Translations under genes and position numbers: made by a program | Notes under the pieces: model-generated | Told to the model about the DNA's origin: nothing | The model's database searches: none | The model's input: the letters and a program-made list of their open reading frames with translations, nothing else | From: Limnohabitans sp. Jir72 | Lineage (GTDB): Bacteria; Pseudomonadota; Gammaproteobacteria; Burkholderiales; Burkholderiaceae_C | Direction of reading: 5' to 3' | Assembly: GCF_003063575.1 (NCBI RefSeq) | Contig: NZ_NESC01000010.1 | Location: forward strand, 1-64,000 | Length of the DNA: 64,000 nucleotides | Part shown: piece after piece, positions 24,196-33,531 of the stretch | Numbering within the stretch: the stretch's first letter is position 1 | Layout: each line of letters starts with the position of its first letter

Positions 24196-27100
24196 ATATT
24201 TTGTTGGTGAGTCAATGCACCAAGCGGGCATTGACAGAAACGCGCCGCATTCTGGACCAGTTTGCCGAGCGGCGAGGCGACCGCACTTGGCAAACGCCCA
24301 TCACCCAGCAGGGCTTGGACACCTTGCGCATGTTGCTCCGCAAAACAGCTCGAAAAAACACCGCCGTGGCTTGCCACTGGATACGCGGCCAAAACCACAG
24401 CGAGTTGCTCTGGGTCGTCGGTGATGCCAAACAGTTCAACGCCAACGGGGCCACACCCACCAACATGACCGAACGGAACATCTTGCGACAAGACGACGAA
24501 CACGACTGGCACACCGCCCACGACATCCGCTTGTTGGCGGCCATGGCGGCGCTGTTTCATGACTTTGGCAAGGCCAATGACACGTTTCAGGCCAAGCTCA
24601 GAGGCCAAGGCAAATTGGCCGACCCTTATCGGCACGAATGGGTGTCATTGCGCTTGTTTCAGGCATTTGTAGGCAAAGACCCAGATGCTGTGTGGTTGCA
24701 ACGATTGGTCGATGGCGGAAATGCTGTCAATCAGCAATGGTTCGTCAATCTCTTTTCTGATGGTGTCAGTCCTGGCTCTCATGCACCGCTTGAAGGTTTG
24801 TCGCCATTGGCGCAAGCGATTGGTTGGCTCGTCGTGAGCCACCATCGCTTGCCGACACCTGACTTGAAGCCCAAAGATCTGGTGGGCTTTAAGTTAAAGC
24901 GACTTGAAAAAATTGATCTCAGCTTGGAAGCCAGTTGGTGCGGTAGTCGAATCCAAGTCAGTGAAGACGACGATCCGAAAGCCCATCAAAAAGCCTTGAT
25001 GGGCTGCTGGACCTTTACCGCCCAATTGCCGCATCACAGCGAAAAGTGGCGCAAACGCGCTGCGACCTTGGCCCTGCGCATGCTGGAGCGATCCAGTCTG
25101 ATGAACAAAGACAATAAATGGTTCAAAGACAACCCGCATGCCATGCACATGGCTCGTCTCACACTCATCCTGGCGGATCACCATTTCTCCAGCATCGAAG
25201 GTGACCGCAAGCTGGGTGATGCCACTTACAAGGCCTACGCCAACACCGACCGCAAGAAAGAGGGCAGTCCCTTGAAGCAGCGCCTAGACGAACACTTGAT
25301 TGGTGTTGAAAAGGGTGCGCACAGCATCGCACTCAGCCTGCCCCAACTCGATGCCAGCTTGCCCCGCATTCACAACCACCGCGCTTTCAAGCAACGCAGT
25401 GGCAGTGCCAGATTCGCGTGGCAAGACAAAGCCTTCGACTTGGCCACTGCCTTGCAAGTCAGTAGCGAAAAGCAGGGTTTCTTCGGCGTCAACATGGCCT
25501 CGACGGGTTGCGGCAAAACACTGGCCAATGCCCGCATCATGTACGCCTTGGCGCACCCGCAAAAAGGTGCACGCTTCACGGTGGCTTTGGGCTTGCGCAC
25601 CCTCACCTTGCAAACTGGCGATGCTCTGCGTGTGCGCATGGGCTTGGGCTCAGACGAATTGGCTGTGATGGTGGGTGGTGGCGCCGTGCGCGCACTGCAT
25701 GAGCACAACAAAAAGCAAAGCGCGGCAGCCAATGCAACAGAAAACACCCTGGAAAGTGCAGGCAGCGAATCAGCGCATGACTTGGTGCCCAGCAACACCC
25801 AGGTGCAATATGACAACACGCTCCATCCCGGCCCCTTGAGCGAATACCTGGGTGGCAGCGATCCTCAAAAACAAGCCGCGCAACAACTTCTGCACGCCCC
25901 CGTGTTGGTCTGCACGGTTGACCACCTCATGCCCGCGTGCGAAGCCACACGCGGCGGGCACCACATCGTGCCCATGCTGCGCTTGCTCACTTCTGATTTG
26001 GTGCTGGACGAGCCCGATGACTTTGGCATCGAAGACCTGTATGCGCTCACGCGCCTGGTGCATTGGGCGGGTTTGATGGGCAGTCGTGTGTTGCTGTCCT
26101 CTGCAACGTTGCCACCTGCCTTGATTCAAGGCTTGTTTGCCGCCTATCTGGCGGGTCGGCAAAGTTTTCAAAAAAACCGGGGCCAACCGGGGCTGGCCGT
26201 TTCGGTGTGCTGCGCGTGGTTTGATGAAAACGGTGCCGCCCACAGTGAACATGCCGACGAAAACAGCTACTTGCAAAGCCACAGTGCCTTTGTGCATAAG
26301 CGCGTTGCACACCTGGCGGCACAACACCGCACCGATCAACGCCGACAAGCGCACATCGTGCCGGTGAACATCCAGGCCACCAGCACGCTACAGATTCGCC
26401 GGGAATACGCCCAAGTGATTTTGAAAGCCGCTTTGGATTTGCACCGCCACCCGCAAAACCACACGGTTGATCAAACCTCCCCAGGACAGCCCAGCGGCCA
26501 ACGCGTGAGCTTTGGCTTGGTCCGCATGGCCAACATCGACCCGCTGATTGACGTGGCCATGGCTTTGCACGACATGCCCATGCCCGAGGGTGTGCGCATC
26601 CATTTGTGCGTGTACCACTCGCGCCACCCACTTTTGGTTCGCTCGGGCTTGGAGCACACCATCGACCAAGTGCTACAACGCCATGGTCAAGACAAAGACC
26701 CAATGGCCCAATTGCGCAAGTCCGCCATACGCGCAGCCATTGACGCCCACCCAGAAGCCGATCACCTGTTTGTGGCGCTGGCCACCGCCGTGGCCGAAGT
26801 CGGGCGCGACCACGACTATGACTGGGCCGTGGTCGAGCCCTCGTCCATGCGCAGCATCATCCAGCTGGCTGGCCGCGTGCGCCGCCACCGCAGTGGTGCT
26901 GTGCAAGTGCCCAATATCGCTCTGTTGTCGCACAACCTCAAGGCCTTGGAAAACCCGGGCGGTGCCGCCTTCACACGGCCTGGCTTTGAAACTGCAGGCC
27001 ATCCGTTGGCGGCTCACGCGCTCAACGACCTGCTGCGCGACCCAGAATGGCAACAGCTGGACGCCACATCCCGAATCACCCAACACAGCCCCCTGCAAGC

Positions 27101-27593
27101 CGACCAGCGCTTGACCGATCTGGAACACGCCCGCCTGGGCGGTGTGATGGAAACGCTCGCCCCCGAAGACCAGCCAGACGACGAGGTGGATGAAGAGTTG
27201 ACCGTGCGCCGCTGGTGGCAAACCTTGAGCCATTTGACCGGGGTGGAGCAACGCAGCAAACCCTTCAGGCACGACCCGCAAGGCCATGTGGAATTTGTTT
27301 TGCTGCCTACCGAAGACGAAGACGGCTTTGAGTTTTGCACGCTGGATGACGAACAGCGCAAACAAAACTACGACAACTTGTTTGCGCCTTTGGCCCTTCC
27401 CGAGAACCCGGCCATCAGCGCTTGGGCGGTGCGTCCTTACATGACCGAATTGACCGAGTTGGCAGAAACCAAAGCCCAGGGCGTCGATCCATTGGCAAGG
27501 CGGTTTGGGGCTTTGGGCTTGCCTAAGGGCGAGGGTACCCAAGTCTGGGCATGGCACCCCATGCTGGGATTTCGTCGAAGAGCGCAAGAGTGA
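24192..27593 (+). CDS. cas3: Cas2-Cas3 fusion helicase-nuclease, type I-F
   Basis: This is the signature type I-F fusion: a Cas2 domain (about residues 1-95), an HD nuclease and a superfamily-2 helicase. The HD motif is FHDFGKAND with H123-D124. Walker A is ASTGCGKT at 436-443, the DExD-type box is LDEPDD at about 605-610, motif III reads SSATLPP, and motif VI is QLAGRVRRHR at 891-900. It degrades target DNA recruited by the Csy complex and also takes part in adaptation. The 1133-residue length is normal. The next gene begins 99 bases later and is not a cas gene, which breaks the usual direct cas3-csy1 linkage. Confidence 0.96.
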   Translation: MNILLVSQCTKRALTETRRILDQFAERRGDRTWQTPITQQGLDTLRMLLRKTARKNTAVACHWIRGQNHSELLWVVGDAKQFNANGATPTNMTERNILRQDDEHDWHTAHDIRLLAAMAALFHDFGKANDTFQAKLRGQGKLADPYRHEWVSLRLFQAFVGKDPDAVWLQRLVDGGNAVNQQWFVNLFSDGVSPGSHAPLEGLSPLAQAIGWLVVSHHRLPTPDLKPKDLVGFKLKRLEKIDLSLEASWCGSRIQVSEDDDPKAHQKALMGCWTFTAQLPHHSEKWRKRAATLALRMLERSSLMNKDNKWFKDNPHAMHMARLTLILADHHFSSIEGDRKLGDATYKAYANTDRKKEGSPLKQRLDEHLIGVEKGAHSIALSLPQLDASLPRIHNHRAFKQRSGSARFAWQDKAFDLATALQVSSEKQGFFGVNMASTGCGKTLANARIMYALAHPQKGARFTVALGLRTLTLQTGDALRVRMGLGSDELAVMVGGGAVRALHEHNKKQSAAANATENTLESAGSESAHDLVPSNTQVQYDNTLHPGPLSEYLGGSDPQKQAAQQLLHAPVLVCTVDHLMPACEATRGGHHIVPMLRLLTSDLVLDEPDDFGIEDLYALTRLVHWAGLMGSRVLLSSATLPPALIQGLFAAYLAGRQSFQKNRGQPGLAVSVCCAWFDENGAAHSEHADENSYLQSHSAFVHKRVAHLAAQHRTDQRRQAHIVPVNIQATSTLQIRREYAQVILKAALDLHRHPQNHTVDQTSPGQPSGQRVSFGLVRMANIDPLIDVAMALHDMPMPEGVRIHLCVYHSRHPLLVRSGLEHTIDQVLQRHGQDKDPMAQLRKSAIRAAIDAHPEADHLFVALATAVAEVGRDHDYDWAVVEPSSMRSIIQLAGRVRRHRSGAVQVPNIALLSHNLKALENPGGAAFTRPGFETAGHPLAAHALNDLLRDPEWQQLDATSRITQHSPLQADQRLTDLEHARLGGVMETLAPEDQPDDEVDEELTVRRWWQTLSHLTGVEQRSKPFRHDPQGHVEFVLLPTEDEDGFEFCTLDDEQRKQNYDNLFAPLALPENPAISAWAVRPYMTELTELAETKAQGVDPLARRFGALGLPKGEGTQVWAWHPMLGFRRRAQE

Positions 27594-27612
27594 GCTGCCA
27601 AAAAGGTCTTGT

Positions 27613-27653
27613 GGGTTTACAAAATATAAAAAATCTCCATAGAATGTAAACCC
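27613..27653 (+). promoter_or_regulatory. Promoter overlapped by a perfect inverted repeat, upstream of the HTH-metallopeptidase gene
   Basis: GGGTTTACA (27613-27621) and TGTAAACCC (27645-27653) are perfect 9-bp inverted repeats with centres 32 bases apart, three helical turns. The left arm contains a -35-like TTTACA (27616-27621). An 18-base spacer leads to a -10-like TAGAAT (27640-27645) whose last T opens the right arm. Each hexamer matches consensus at five of six positions. A repressor bound to both arms would cover the promoter, as expected for autoregulation by the downstream HTH protein. Transcripts could continue through the PIN gene into csy1-4. Confidence 0.7.
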
Positions 27654-27692
27654 TGCTGAGCCAAGCCCCAGTTCACCCCAAGAAAGCCCGAC

Positions 27693-28766
27693 ATGCTCCA
27701 CACCCGACTTCAACAGGCCCGCAAAGCCACCGGACTGTCTTTGCGCGAAGTGGCTGAGCGCGTAGGCGTATCGCACGCTGCCATCAAAAAATACGAAGAC
27801 GGTGAAACCACCCCACCCAGCGACATGTTGCTCAAGTTGTCGCAGGCCCTGAATGTTCGCGTGGCCTACTTCTTTCGGCCCCAAACCGTGGTGCTCGACG
27901 GGCTGGAATACCGCAAACACAGCGCCTTGCCCAAAAAACGCCTGAACGCCATCACCCATGCCGTGATCGACCAGATCGAGCGGCGCATGGAATTGGAAGC
28001 GCTCTTTCCGCAGCCTCCCCAAGCCTTTGCCATCCCGCTTGACTTGCCCACGGTCACCGACATGGCGCACATCGAAGCGGTTGCCGAGCAAGTGCGCAAC
28101 GCGTGGCAGCTGGGCATGAACCCCATTCCTGACCTGATCGGCACCCTGGAAAACCAGGGCATTCGCGTCTTCATTACTGAAGACGATGGTGACAAACACT
28201 TTGACGGACTGGCGGCGCATGCCGGTGGTGTGCCTGTTGTGGTGGTGGGGCGGCATTGGCCCGGTGACCGTCAGCGCTTCACGCTCGCGCACGAGCTGGC
28301 GCACTTGCTGCTATCTGAGCGAATCGGTGCGTCACTGGATGCCGAGCTGGTGTGCAACCGCTTTGCCGGTGCATTTCTGTTTCCCCGGTGCGCTGTTTTG
28401 CAAGAGCTGGGCACGCACCGTAACGCCATTGAGCTGCAAGAGCTGGCGCTGCTCAAGGCCGAATATGGTCTGTCCATGGGCGGCATTCTTTACCGGGCAC
28501 GCGATCTGGGCATTGTCAGCGCCGCTTACCGCCAAACGCAGGCCGACCTCTTCAAAGCCAAAGGCTGGCACTTGACAGAACCAGGCCCTGCTTACCCCGC
28601 CGAGAAAGCCCATCACTTTGAGCAACTGGTGTTTCATGCGCTCGCGGAAGACTACATCGGCGAATCCAAAGCGGCCGAGTTGCTCAACATGCCGCTCACC
28701 CAGTTCCACCGCATCCGTCAAATGGACGCCACTGTGGAGCAAGCCCATGCTGGCGTTCATCAGTGA
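27693..28766 (+). CDS. HTH (XRE) regulator fused to ImmA/IrrE-type metallopeptidase, antitoxin-like
   Basis: The 357-residue protein has an N-terminal XRE helix-turn-helix (about residues 5-60; LSLREVAERVGVSHAAIKKYEDG) and a C-terminal ImmA/IrrE (COG2856, peptidase M78) domain. The zinc motif is intact at H200-E-L-A-H204, preceded by RQRFTLA. Such fusions regulate toxins, conjugative elements or stress genes by DNA binding and by cleaving repressors. It lies between cas2-3 and csy1, which is not part of the standard I-F gene set. Its promoter carries an inverted repeat. Its end overlaps the PIN gene by 20 bases, the arrangement of a toxin-antitoxin pair. Whether it is an antitoxin or a cas regulator is inference. 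Confidence 0.85.
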   Translation: MLHTRLQQARKATGLSLREVAERVGVSHAAIKKYEDGETTPPSDMLLKLSQALNVRVAYFFRPQTVVLDGLEYRKHSALPKKRLNAITHAVIDQIERRMELEALFPQPPQAFAIPLDLPTVTDMAHIEAVAEQVRNAWQLGMNPIPDLIGTLENQGIRVFITEDDGDKHFDGLAAHAGGVPVVVVGRHWPGDRQRFTLAHELAHLLLSERIGASLDAELVCNRFAGAFLFPRCAVLQELGTHRNAIELQELALLKAEYGLSMGGILYRARDLGIVSAAYRQTQADLFKAKGWHLTEPGPAYPAEKAHHFEQLVFHALAEDYIGESKAAELLNMPLTQFHRIRQMDATVEQAHAGVHQ

Positions 28767-29232
28767 CGCCAACATCCTGATCGATGTGGAAGTGGGCGGC
28801 CTGCTGGCCCCCATGTTCAGCCTGGGTTACCAATTTGCGGTGCCCGATGTGCTCTATTACGAAGAACTGGCCGAGCACCATGCCCATTGGCGTGACATGG
28901 GCTTGATTGTGAAAAGCCTGCCAGCCGAAGGCGTGGCCCGCGTGCAGGCCCTGAGCCAAAAATACAAGCGCCCCAGCCGCAACGACTTGTTTGCATTGGC
29001 CTTGGCAGAACAAGAGCAATGCCCTTTGCTCACGGGCGATGCGGCTTTGCGCAGTGCGGCCGAAACAGAACGGGTGGAAGTCAAAGGCACGATCTGGCTG
29101 GTGACCGAGATGGTGCGCAAGCAATGCATCACCGCCACCGTGGCCCGCGTTGCCTACAAGGCCATGCAAGAACAAGGCAGGCGACTACCTTGGGATGTCG
29201 CGGAAAACTTGCTGAAAACCATGGAGGGTTGA
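28747..29232 (+). CDS. PIN-domain protein, probable ribonuclease toxin
   Basis: The 161-residue protein shows the PIN acidic quartet: D7 (FISDANILIDVE), E39 or E40, D80 (SRNDLFALALAEQ) and D98 (LLTGDAALR). PIN proteins paired with HTH or ImmA/IrrE partners are usually VapC-like RNases. A C-terminal tail of about 50 residues follows the core, longer than in small VapC proteins. I chose the ATG at 28747; it lies inside the preceding gene (20-base overlap), indicating translational coupling. csy1 follows after 64 bases in the same direction. The target RNA is unknown, and an alternative role in the CRISPR response is possible. Confidence 0.82.
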   Translation: MLAFISDANILIDVEVGGLLAPMFSLGYQFAVPDVLYYEELAEHHAHWRDMGLIVKSLPAEGVARVQALSQKYKRPSRNDLFALALAEQEQCPLLTGDAALRSAAETERVEVKGTIWLVTEMVRKQCITATVARVAYKAMQEQGRRLPWDVAENLLKTMEG

Positions 29233-29296
29233 TCCAACAAATCAAATTTCAGTTTCAAGAGTCAGTCAACCAAATCAATTCAAAAAGGGAGCTTTC

Positions 29297-30634
29297 ATGG
29301 TGACTCAAATTCCGGACCCCCAAGAAGTCGCAGCATTGCGCGGCTTGGTGGATGGGTTCATTCAAGAGCGGTTGCAGCTCAAGCTGGACAAGCTCAAAGG
29401 CGATGACGACGAGGTGCAGGCGCAGCGATTGAGCTTGCAGCAAGCGCATGTGCGTGAAACCTGGTTGGCTGATGCGGCCAAGCGGGTAGATTGGATTCAG
29501 GCTGCCAGTCACTTACTAAAGGGAATTCATCCTTCTGCGCGTGGCACCAATCTGTATGTGGATGCCTTCATCTGTTCCGATCCGTATTTGGTGGGAACGC
29601 ATTCATTAGGGAAACAGCGCAACGACGATGTAACGGGCAATGCCGCTGCACTGGATGTATTCCGATTGCTAAAACGCCCGCACAAGGGGCAGAGCTTGCT
29701 TTCGCTGCTGACTCAGTATGACGGCGCTGCGTTGCAAGCTTTGAGCGACGATGCAGAACAAGCCAGCCAATGGGCGCAGGCGTTTGTCGGCATTCTGGCG
29801 GGTAAGGGTGGCCCCGCCAGCAATACCCTGGCCAAGCAGTTGTACTTTCCGCTGACCGATGACAGTTACCAACTGTTGGCCCCGCTGTTTCCCACCGCAT
29901 TGGTTCATGGCGTGCACACCCATTTGCAAGAAGCGCGTTTTTCGGATGCGGCCAAAGCGGCCCGAACAGCGCGTCGCGCCAAGGAGCCGCACGCCCACGG
30001 CTATTGCGACTACCCCGGAATGGCGGTACGTAAACTGGGTGGAAGCAATCCACAAGGCGTCAGCCAGCTCAACAGCGAACGCGGTGGGGCCAACTACCTG
30101 CTCGCCAGCGTGCCTCCGGTCTGGAAAGACCAAGGCACGCAGCCGCCGCTGCGGGTGACTTCGGTGTTTGACAAGCGAGCCGTCATTGGGCGTGACCGAA
30201 CGGTGTACTTGATTGCCAAGGCGCTCAGGCCATTTTTGGAAAGCGTGGCCGATGTGGATAACAACGTGCACATCCGCGATAAGCGAGCCGAGTTGGTGCA
30301 AGCCATCATCGACCGCGTGCTTGACATCGCCACCGAGCTGCAATGCCTGAACGGAGGTTGGAGCGCCGACCCCGCTTGCAAGCTGTCTTGGTCGCAAAAG
30401 CAATGGCTTGATGGCGATGCGCTGGAAGCCGCGCAAGCAGCCCATGAAACGCAAGCTGAAGCCATAGGCGCTGCTGACAGCGCATTGGCGGCACCCGAGG
30501 CCACCGAATGGCGCGACAAAGTGGCCGAGGACTTTGCACGCTGGCTCAATGCCACCATCAGCACCGACAAAATCCGCATGGGTGATGCCGAATTTGTCGA
30601 ATGGAAACACACGTTTTTGGAGGTGCTGCCATGA
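29297..30634 (+). CDS. csy1: Csy1 (Cas8f), type I-F interference complex large subunit
   Basis: Csy1 with Csy2 caps the 5' end of the crRNA and helps recognise the PAM. The 445-residue protein contains the diagnostic Csy1 region KLGGSNPQGVSQLNSERGG followed by YLLASVPP, and HGYCDYPGMA upstream of it. Length agrees with the family (about 430-450). A good ribosome binding site (AAAGGGAG) precedes the ATG. The gene is separated from cas2-3 by about 1.7 kb holding the HTH-metallopeptidase/PIN pair. Its stop overlaps the csy2 start by four bases. Confidence 0.95.
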   Translation: MVTQIPDPQEVAALRGLVDGFIQERLQLKLDKLKGDDDEVQAQRLSLQQAHVRETWLADAAKRVDWIQAASHLLKGIHPSARGTNLYVDAFICSDPYLVGTHSLGKQRNDDVTGNAAALDVFRLLKRPHKGQSLLSLLTQYDGAALQALSDDAEQASQWAQAFVGILAGKGGPASNTLAKQLYFPLTDDSYQLLAPLFPTALVHGVHTHLQEARFSDAAKAARTARRAKEPHAHGYCDYPGMAVRKLGGSNPQGVSQLNSERGGANYLLASVPPVWKDQGTQPPLRVTSVFDKRAVIGRDRTVYLIAKALRPFLESVADVDNNVHIRDKRAELVQAIIDRVLDIATELQCLNGGWSADPACKLSWSQKQWLDGDALEAAQAAHETQAEAIGAADSALAAPEATEWRDKVAEDFARWLNATISTDKIRMGDAEFVEWKHTFLEVLP

Positions 30635-31689
30635 AGCCCGAACGCTTTGAAGCGGTCTTGTTGTTGCCGCGCTTGCGTGTGCAAAACGCCAACGCCATCA
30701 GCAGCCCATTGACCTGGGGCTTTCCGCCGCCCAGCGCCTTTACCGGTTTTGCGCATGCACTGCAACGCCGCTTGAACAGCCAAGGTCTGGATTTGCGTTT
30801 TGGCAGCGTGGGCATTGCCTGCCACCAGTTCGAGCCGCAAACTTTTCAGCCACCGGGGCGATACACGCAAGTGTTCAACCTGACGCGCAACCCTTTGGAC
30901 AAAGACGGCAACACACAAGCCATCGTCGAAGAAGGGCGCACGCACATGGAGGTGAGCTTGCTCATCACCGTGTCGGGTGATGACTGCCCATTGAATGACG
31001 AGCAATGCAAGGCACTGGCAGCCAAGGTTTTGCACCAGGCCGAAGGCATGCGCTTGGCGGGCGGCAGCATCTTGCACAACCCGCAGCGTGGCAAGCACCC
31101 AGCGCAGTGGATCGACTGGCCCACCAACCGTGAAGGGCAAACCAGTGCCTTTGCGCAACTGCGCCGTCACTTGGCCCCTGGCTTTGTGTTGGTCAGCCGC
31201 GCCCAGTTGCTGGCTGATCATGTGAACGCCATGCAAAAAGTGCGTGCCGAATCCACAGCTTTGGATGCCTTGCTTGACTTGTGCGCTTTGCATCACACGC
31301 CACCCACGCTCATCACCGCCGATGCAGAAAACGCTAAAGGCGAGGGTGGTGACGCTGCCGATGTAGAGGACGTCAATGCCCCAGCCGTTGTCTCTAAAGA
31401 TTGGACCGTGTCGCGCCGCAAGCCAGGCTGGCTGGTGCCGTTGCCCGTGGGCTATGCCGCCATCTCGCCGCTGTATGCGCCGGGCGATGTCAAAAACGCC
31501 CGCGACAACGACACGCCGTTTCGTTTTGTCGAAAGCGTGCTGTCGTTGGGCGAATGGGTGGGTCCGCACCGCATCAAAAACCTGAATGACCTGCTCTGGC
31601 GACACCACGCCCAGCCCGAGGCAGGTTTGTATGTCACGCACAACGGCACCGCTGTGACCAGCCCAACGCCGACTTCAACCCCTGTTTAA
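30631..31689 (+). CDS. csy2: Csy2 (Cas5f), type I-F interference complex subunit
   Basis: Csy2 binds the 5' handle of the crRNA together with Csy1. The 352-residue protein starts [20 protein letters not shown] and has the Csy2 signature [21 protein letters not shown] at residues 27-47 (core [12 protein letters not shown]). It is a diverged RAMP protein. The ATG at 30631 was chosen from the four-base overlap with csy1; an in-frame ATG 30 bases upstream lies inside csy1. csy3 follows after 31 bases. Confidence 0.94.
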   Translation: MKPERFEAVLLLPRLRVQNANAISSPLTWGFPPPSAFTGFAHALQRRLNSQGLDLRFGSVGIACHQFEPQTFQPPGRYTQVFNLTRNPLDKDGNTQAIVEEGRTHMEVSLLITVSGDDCPLNDEQCKALAAKVLHQAEGMRLAGGSILHNPQRGKHPAQWIDWPTNREGQTSAFAQLRRHLAPGFVLVSRAQLLADHVNAMQKVRAESTALDALLDLCALHHTPPTLITADAENAKGEGGDAADVEDVNAPAVVSKDWTVSRRKPGWLVPLPVGYAAISPLYAPGDVKNARDNDTPFRFVESVLSLGEWVGPHRIKNLNDLLWRHHAQPEAGLYVTHNGTAVTSPTPTSTPV

Positions 31690-31720
31690 ACGAAACACTC
31701 ACATTCAAGGAATTTTCATC

Positions 31721-32791
31721 ATGGCTACCAAAAACACCGCTGACCTCAAAACCGCATCCGTTCTGGCTTTCGAGCGCAAGCTCGACCCGTCTGACGCCGT
31801 TTTTTCTTCGGGCCTGTGGGCCGACCGCAGCAACGCCAAAGTTTGGCCGGCAGTGCTTGTGCGCGAAAAGTCTGTGCGCGGCACGATCTCCAACCGCCTC
31901 AAAACCAAAGACATGGACCCGGCCAAACTCGACGCAGAGATTGAAAAACCCAACTTGCAAACCGTCGACGTTGCCACCCTTCCGCCCGAAGCCGACACCT
32001 TGCAAGCGCGCTTTACTGTGCGCGTGTTGGGCGGCGCTGGTGTGCCATCGGCCTGCAACAGTGCGGCCTACCAGCAAAAACTCAAAACCGTGGTGGACAG
32101 CTACGCCAGCACCGCAGGCTTTGCCACGCTGGCCCAACGCTACGCCAGCAATTTGGCCAATGGCCGTTTCTTGTGGCGCAACCGCGTAGGCGCAGAAATG
32201 GTCGAAGTGCAAGTGCGCCATCTGCAAGACGGTCAAGCCGTCAACACCTGGACATTCAACGCGCTTGACTTTTCGATGCGCAACTTTGACGCCCCAGCGG
32301 CCAGCACCAGCGACGTGGCCGCATTGGCCAAGGTGATTGAGCAAGGCTTGTCGGGCCAGCAATATGCGTTGCTTGAAGTGACTGCCTTTGCCCGCGTGGG
32401 CGCAGGGCAAGAGGTGTTCCCTTCGCAAGAATTGATCTTGGACAAAGGCTCCAGCACCGCTGGGCAGAAAAGCAAGACCCTCTATGTGGTGGGCAAAACC
32501 GCCAAGCAAGAAGGTGCTGCCGCCATCCACTCGCAAAAACTCGGCAATGCCATTCGCACGGTGGACACTTGGTATCCCGACGAAGGCGGCTTGGGTCCTA
32601 TTGCCGTTGAGCCCTATGGCTCGGTCACTTCGCAAGGCAAGGCCTATCGCCAGCCCAAAGAAAAGCAAGACTTTTACACCTTGCTCGATGGCTGGGTCAT
32701 CAAAGACCAAGTGCCTGCCGTGGAGCAGCAGCACTACGTCATGGCCAACCTGATTCGCGGTGGCGTGTTTGGTGAATCCGGAAAGGACTGA
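31721..32791 (+). CDS. csy3: Csy3 (Cas7f), type I-F backbone subunit
   Basis: Six copies of Csy3 form the helical backbone along the crRNA spacer in studied systems. The 356-residue protein fits the family length (about 340-360). It shows the conserved N-terminus [20 protein letters not shown] (residues 8-27) and the C-terminal segment [17 protein letters not shown] followed by [10 protein letters not shown]. An AAGGAA ribosome binding site lies ahead of the ATG. csy4 begins five bases after the stop codon. Confidence 0.95.
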   Translation: MATKNTADLKTASVLAFERKLDPSDAVFSSGLWADRSNAKVWPAVLVREKSVRGTISNRLKTKDMDPAKLDAEIEKPNLQTVDVATLPPEADTLQARFTVRVLGGAGVPSACNSAAYQQKLKTVVDSYASTAGFATLAQRYASNLANGRFLWRNRVGAEMVEVQVRHLQDGQAVNTWTFNALDFSMRNFDAPAASTSDVAALAKVIEQGLSGQQYALLEVTAFARVGAGQEVFPSQELILDKGSSTAGQKSKTLYVVGKTAKQEGAAAIHSQKLGNAIRTVDTWYPDEGGLGPIAVEPYGSVTSQGKAYRQPKEKQDFYTLLDGWVIKDQVPAVEQQHYVMANLIRGGVFGESGKD

Positions 32792-32796
32792 GCGCC

Positions 32797-33402
32797 ATGG
32801 ACCATTACGTCGATATTCAGCTCCAGCCCGATGCTGAATTTGCACCCGCCATGCTCATGGCGGCGCTGTTCACCAAGCTGCACAAACCGCTGGCGGCAGG
32901 CGCACGCACCAACATTGGGGTGAGCTTTCCGCAAATGGACGTGGGTGATGCCGCACCCGTGCGTGCATCACGCACCGGTGCGCACCCACGCTATGCCCTG
33001 GGTCAGGTGCTGCGCCTGCACGGCACAAGTCAGGCGCTGCACGCACTGCTGACCACGGATTGGCTCACCGGCATGCGCGACCATGTGGCGTGTGGCGCTG
33101 TGTTGGCCGTGCCCACCGATGCCCTGCATCGCGTGGTCAGTCGTGTGCAAGCCAAAAGCAGCCCCGAGCGCTTGCGTCGCCGCCAAATGCGCCGCCATGG
33201 CCTGACGGAAGAGCAAGCCCAAGAGCGCATCCCTGACAGCGCATCCGAAATGCTGAACCTGCCATTTTTGACCCTGCGCAGCCAAAGCACGGGTCAAACT
33301 TTTCGGCTGTTCATTCGTTTGGGATCGGAACAGGCCGCAGCCGTGCCAGGCGAGTTTGGTGCGTATGGTTTGAGCCCGCAGACCACAGTGCTTTGGTTTT
33401 GA
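32797..33402 (+). CDS. csy4: Csy4 (Cas6f), crRNA-processing endoribonuclease
   Basis: Csy4 cuts the repeat RNA at the base of its hairpin and stays bound to the 3' end of the crRNA. The 201-residue protein has a histidine at residue 29 (TKLHKPL), the position of the catalytic His29 in the P. aeruginosa enzyme. Its arginine-rich RNA-binding helix reads SPERLRRRQMRRHGL. The C-terminal block FLTLRSQSTGQTFRLFI matches the family. The CRISPR repeat hairpin downstream (CTGCC/GGCAG stem) is the matching substrate. The array starts 130 bases after the stop codon. Confidence 0.95.
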   Translation: MDHYVDIQLQPDAEFAPAMLMAALFTKLHKPLAAGARTNIGVSFPQMDVGDAAPVRASRTGAHPRYALGQVLRLHGTSQALHALLTTDWLTGMRDHVACGAVLAVPTDALHRVVSRVQAKSSPERLRRRQMRRHGLTEEQAQERIPDSASEMLNLPFLTLRSQSTGQTFRLFIRLGSEQAAAVPGEFGAYGLSPQTTVLWF

Positions 33403-33531
33403 CCCTTTTTTTCGGCCCCGCTGCAAGTCTATATAAATCAAGGACTTACAGTGGGATCGAAAATTTGGGTGCTGAGCCCCTTTTTGTTCAAATCTTCAGG
33501 TCTGACAATGGGTTGGGGATAATTGAGTGCT
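33403..33531 (+). promoter_or_regulatory. CRISPR leader between csy4 and the first repeat
   Basis: This 129-base non-coding segment abuts the first repeat. It is more AT-rich than the surrounding genes, with T-runs near 33405 and 33482 and a TATAAAT stretch at about 33433. The end of the array next to it has intact repeats while the far end has a mutated repeat, so it is the likely site of new spacer insertion and array transcription. I could not place an exact promoter. Confidence 0.65.

Noticed and set aside
26673-28304. Antisense 543-codon frame across the end of cas2-3 and the HTH-peptidase gene
   Set aside because: It is a shadow of the two plus-strand genes, with no recognisable domain or ribosome binding site.
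23215-33402. Tn7-like CRISPR-associated transposon (type I-F3)
   Set aside because: cas1 and cas2-3 are present and no tnsA/B/C or tniQ gene is seen, so this is an ordinary nuclease-bearing I-F1-like system with an added module.
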